Below, piece after piece: positions 61,712-64,000 of a stretch of DNA of 64,000 nt. The position numbers and the translations under genes were made by a program. Source of the DNA: Loktanella sp. DSM 29012 (lineage in GTDB: Bacteria > Pseudomonadota > Alphaproteobacteria > Rhodobacterales > Rhodobacteraceae); assembly GCF_900110705.1 (NCBI RefSeq), contig NZ_FOEJ01000004.1:1-64000 (forward strand), read 5' to 3'. The notes below the pieces were generated by a model that was given only the letters and a program-made list of their open reading frames with translations, ran no database searches and was not told the DNA's origin. Position 1 is the stretch's first letter, and every line of letters begins with the position of its first letter.

Positions 61712-61774
61712 GAACCGGGCCTATCCATCGCTGATTTAGAATCCGGTTGGTTCAACCCCCCAAGGCCCCAAAGG

Positions 61775-62626
61775 TCAAGGGGTTTCAGGGTCTTTGTGAT
61801 CGCGCGCCAGTCCCGTGAAGTCGAAAAGAGCAGGGTCCAGCAGGTGACTGGGACGAGTATTCATCAGCGCGCTGAACATTTTGCCGCGCCGGCCGGGGGC
61901 GTTTGCCTCCCAACCGTCCAGCAGCTGTTTGACCTGCTGGCGCTGCAAACCGTCCTGCGACCCGCACAGATCGCAGGGAATGATCGGATAGTTCATGGCG
62001 CGGGCGAATTTGTCGCAATCCGCTTCGGCCACATGGGCGAGGGGGCGATAGACGAACAGATCGCCTTCGTCATTCAGCAGCTTGGGCGGCATGGTCGCCA
62101 GCTTGCCGCCGTGAAACAGGTTCATGAAGAACGTTTCCAGAATGTCGTCGCGGTGATGGCCCAGCACGATGGCGCTGCAGCCTTCTTCGCGCGCGACACG
62201 GTAGAGGTTGGCGCGACGCAGGCGCGAACACATGGTGCACAGGGTGCGGCCCTGCGGTGTTTTTTCCATCACGATGGAATAGGTGTCGCGGTATTCGATA
62301 CGGTGCGGGACGCCCATTTTTTCCAGAAACTCAGGCAGGACTGTCGCGGGAAAACCCGGTTGCCCCTGATCCAGATTGCAGGCCAGCAGATCCACCGGCA
62401 GCAGGCCGCGCCATTTGAGTTCGTGCAGCACGGCAAGCAGGGTATAGCTGTCCTTGCCGCCCGACAGGCACACCAGCCAGCGTGCGCCGGGTTCGATCAT
62501 GCCGTAGCGGTCGATCGCCTCGCGGGTGTCGCGCACCAGCCGCTTGCGCAGCTTGCGAAACTCGGTCGTGTCGGGTGCGCCGTAAAACAGCGGGTGGATT
62601 TCTGGATCATCTAGCATGGGCTGCAT
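61775..62626 (-). CDS. ttcA: tRNA 2-thiocytidine synthetase TtcA
   Basis: 283 residues. PP-loop [10 protein letters not shown], and two CxxC pairs (CTMCSRLRR and CDLCGSQ) that hold the Fe-S cluster, match TtcA, which thiolates C32 of tRNAs. [20 protein letters not shown] is also a family signature. The sequence contains the Asp and Cys needed for catalysis. It is the first gene of a minus-strand run leading to yidC, 63 bases before it. Confidence 0.92.
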   Translation of the reverse strand: MQPMLDDPEIHPLFYGAPDTTEFRKLRKRLVRDTREAIDRYGMIEPGARWLVCLSGGKDSYTLLAVLHELKWRGLLPVDLLACNLDQGQPGFPATVLPEFLEKMGVPHRIEYRDTYSIVMEKTPQGRTLCTMCSRLRRANLYRVAREEGCSAIVLGHHRDDILETFFMNLFHGGKLATMPPKLLNDEGDLFVYRPLAHVAEADCDKFARAMNYPIIPCDLCGSQDGLQRQQVKQLLDGWEANAPGRRGKMFSALMNTRPSHLLDPALFDFTGLARDHKDPETP

Positions 62627-62716
62627 CTACTGCGATCAGCGCACAAGACCAAGTGAAATTGCGCTGGGCACGCGATGCTGTGGCGCTACCTGCGTTACAT
62701 AACAGGAGGGCATCCC

Positions 62717-63256
62717 ATGCGATTTTTCACGGTAGCGATTTTTGCGGTCTTGGCGGCCTGCACGGGCAAGCCGTCGTTCGATGACGAAACCCTTGGCGGG
62801 CCGAAATTGAACCTCGAGGAATTTTTCGACGGCGAACTGGTGGCCTACGGTCAGTTTCAGGACGTGCTGGGTACGGTACGCCGCAGCTTTGTGGTGGATA
62901 TCACAGGTGAATGGGACGGTGAGGTGCTGACCCTGACCGAGGATTTCGTCTATGAGGACGGCAGTACCGAACAGCGGATCTGGTCGCTGACGAAAACCGG
63001 GCCGGACAGCTGGGTCGGCACCGCGCCCGGCGTGATCGGGCAGGCCGTGGGGCAGGAACAGGACAACCGGTTCAACTGGCGCTACGAGATTGACCTCCCG
63101 ATCCCTGCGGCGGATGGCACATCAGAGACGTTGCGCGTGACCTTTGACGACTGGATGTGGTTGCTGACGGACAAGCGGCTGTTCAACCGCGCCTATGTCA
63201 AACGCTACGGGTTCGATATCGGTGATGTCAGCATTTCGTTCGAGAAACCGGATTAA
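62717..63256 (+). CDS. DUF3833 family lipoprotein
   Basis: 179 residues from the ATG at 62717 behind ACAGGAGGGCATCCC. The signal peptide [15 protein letters not shown] ends in a lipobox (LAAC), so it is an envelope lipoprotein. The mature part ([20 protein letters not shown], then [17 protein letters not shown], ending with [20 protein letters not shown]) matches DUF3833. Function unknown. It is the only plus-strand gene among the 55-64 kb minus-strand genes and converges on yidD, with its stop overlapping the yidD end. Confidence 0.85.
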   Translation: MRFFTVAIFAVLAACTGKPSFDDETLGGPKLNLEEFFDGELVAYGQFQDVLGTVRRSFVVDITGEWDGEVLTLTEDFVYEDGSTEQRIWSLTKTGPDSWVGTAPGVIGQAVGQEQDNRFNWRYEIDLPIPAADGTSETLRVTFDDWMWLLTDKRLFNRAYVKRYGFDIGDVSISFEKPD

Positions 63257-63474
63257 TCCGGCACGTTGTCGATACCGCTGCCGCCCCAGGGGTGGCAGCG
63301 CGCGATACGGCGGATGGTCAGCCAACCGCCCTTGATGGCACCATGTCGTTCAAGCGCCTCGAGCGCATAGGCCGAACAGGTGGGGTGATAGCGACAGCCG
63401 TGGCCGACCCAGGGTGACAGCAACAAGCGGTAGGCGCGCACCGGCAGCGCCAGCAATCGCGCGCCAGGCGTCAT
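63253..63474 (-). CDS. yidD: Membrane protein insertion efficiency factor YidD
   Basis: 73 residues. [20 protein letters not shown], then [20 protein letters not shown] and RIARCHPWG are the YidD signature (conserved Cys, PTCS, and CHP). It is an amphipathic inner-membrane-associated protein that aids YidC. It overlaps the rnpA stop by four bases and follows the canonical rpmH-rnpA-yidD order. Confidence 0.93.
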   Translation of the reverse strand: MTPGARLLALPVRAYRLLLSPWVGHGCRYHPTCSAYALEALERHGAIKGGWLTIRRIARCHPWGGSGIDNVPD

Positions 63475-63866
63475 CCGTGGACCTTGCGCAGGGCGCGGAT
63501 CAGGTCGGATTGCAACTGGGTGAAGGGCAGAGCCGCTGTCTGTTCTGCGCGGCCGACCAGAACGTAGTCCCAGCCGGGGCGGGCGTGTTCCGGCAAGGTC
63601 AGGCGGGCCACCTCGCGCAGGCGGCGCTTGGCTCGATTGCGCGCCACGGCATTGCCGACCTTTTTCGAACAGGTGAAACCGACGCGCACGGTGTCATCGC
63701 CGTCGTCGCGGTTGCGCCCCTGCAGATGGATGCCCGGTGTGCCCTGACGGCGTGCGTGGCTCGCGGCAATGAAATCACGCCGCTTTTTCAGGACCGGCAA
63801 ACGCGACAAGGCCGCCGGAGCAACCCTGTCGGGTGCCTCCGGCGGCCTGTTGTTGACGTCGCTCAA
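63471..63866 (-). CDS. rnpA: Ribonuclease P protein component
   Basis: 131 residues. The C5 protein core [20 protein letters not shown] followed by RRLREVARL carries the RNR motif that binds RNase P RNA. The N-terminal part ([20 protein letters not shown]) is also standard. With the RNA component (not in the window) it matures tRNA 5' ends. Confidence 0.95.
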   Translation of the reverse strand: MSDVNNRPPEAPDRVAPAALSRLPVLKKRRDFIAASHARRQGTPGIHLQGRNRDDGDDTVRVGFTCSKKVGNAVARNRAKRRLREVARLTLPEHARPGWDYVLVGRAEQTAALPFTQLQSDLIRALRKVHG

Positions 63867-63877
63867 AACCTGTGCGC

Positions 63878-64000
63878 TTACGCGCTCAGCTTCGACCGGC
63901 CCTTGGCGCGGCGTGCGTTGATGATGTTGCGACCTGCCTTGGTCGCCATCCGTGCGCGAAAACCGTGACGGTTCTTGCGGACCCGGTTGCTGGGCTGGAA
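63878..64000 (-). CDS. rpmH: 50S ribosomal protein L34 (N-terminus outside the window)
   Basis: The last 40 codons and the stop are in the window: [20 protein letters not shown], then [21 protein letters not shown]34 has 44 residues in most bacteria, so only about four N-terminal residues (normally MKRT) are missing. It precedes rnpA by 11 bases in the usual order. Confidence 0.93.
   Translation of the reverse strand, partial: FQPSNRVRKNRHGFRARMATKAGRNIINARRAKGRSKLSA

Noticed and set aside
60323-62614. Plus-strand frame of 763 codons across yidC and ttcA
   Set aside because: It lies exactly opposite two well-recognised genes and spans their intergenic gap; it is a chance open frame at high GC.
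1-64000. CRISPR arrays, rRNA genes, tRNA genes or prophage structural genes
   Set aside because: No regularly spaced repeats, rRNA-like sequence, cloverleaf or phage genes were found on reading the window.

Overview
The window reads as the chromosome of a marine-type alphaproteobacterium of the order Rhodobacterales (Roseobacter-like). The evidence is the Rhodobacterales-style aap/bzt amino-acid ABC operon, the rpmH-rnpA-yidD / ttcA / yidC / MOSC / engB / argB neighbourhood, an ATP12-type F1 assembly factor, a LuxR-LuxI pair, DUF1127 and DUF3833 proteins, high GC, and a repeat around 55057-55089 that I recognise as common between genes in this order. The organism call is an inference from gene content; no rRNA is present.

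Bases 1-27218 form an accessory region. It opens with the 3' end of an IS3-family element (1-95) that has cut into a small, already frameshifted ORF. On the minus strand, reading from about 5280 to 429, lie a TadE-like pseudopilin, a TadG-like protein, a third pseudopilin whose C-terminus is an HNH/EndoVII-type nuclease toxin, and a short gene placed like its immunity gene. On the plus strand (5388-27218) lie the machine and its apparent control parts: a secreted Cys-rich protein, an SH3-vWA protein, an ABC ATPase with an FtsX-like permease, a 42-residue membrane peptide, a CpaF ATPase, two Flp-sized pilin-like proteins, CpaB, an FHA-CpaF fusion ATPase, TadB, TadC, a large periplasmic protein with two caspase-like segments, an FHA-membrane protein, a membrane-anchored pseudokinase, an SH3 protein and a prepilin peptidase. 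No secretin (CpaC), CpaE/TadZ or TadD is visible. I read the locus as an unusual Tad-derived system that displays or delivers a pilin-borne nuclease toxin, under FHA/pseudokinase control. An autotransporter (27472-30153) follows.

Bases 30189-44754 hold the rplB-to-rplQ ribosomal-protein, secY, adk and rpoA block. It is unusual in starting at rplB with accessory DNA in front, and in having a 2OG-Fe(II) oxygenase and an AT-rich islet with a perfect 32-bp palindrome between rplP and rpmC. Terminators also break it at rplP, rpmD, DUF1127 and rplO.

Bases 44855-46128 encode a LuxR-LuxI quorum-sensing pair. Bases 46168-50326 hold a run of close or overlapping genes (rarA, crcB, an RluC-like pseudouridine synthase, a HAD phosphatase, ATP12 chaperone). 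Bases 50531-55028 are the aapJQMP general amino-acid transporter. From 55116 to the end most genes are on the minus strand: a SixA-like phosphatase, argB, a five-haem membrane cytochrome c, engB, a MOSC protein, yidC, ttcA, then (after a plus-strand DUF3833 lipoprotein) yidD, rnpA and rpmH, the last cut by the window edge.
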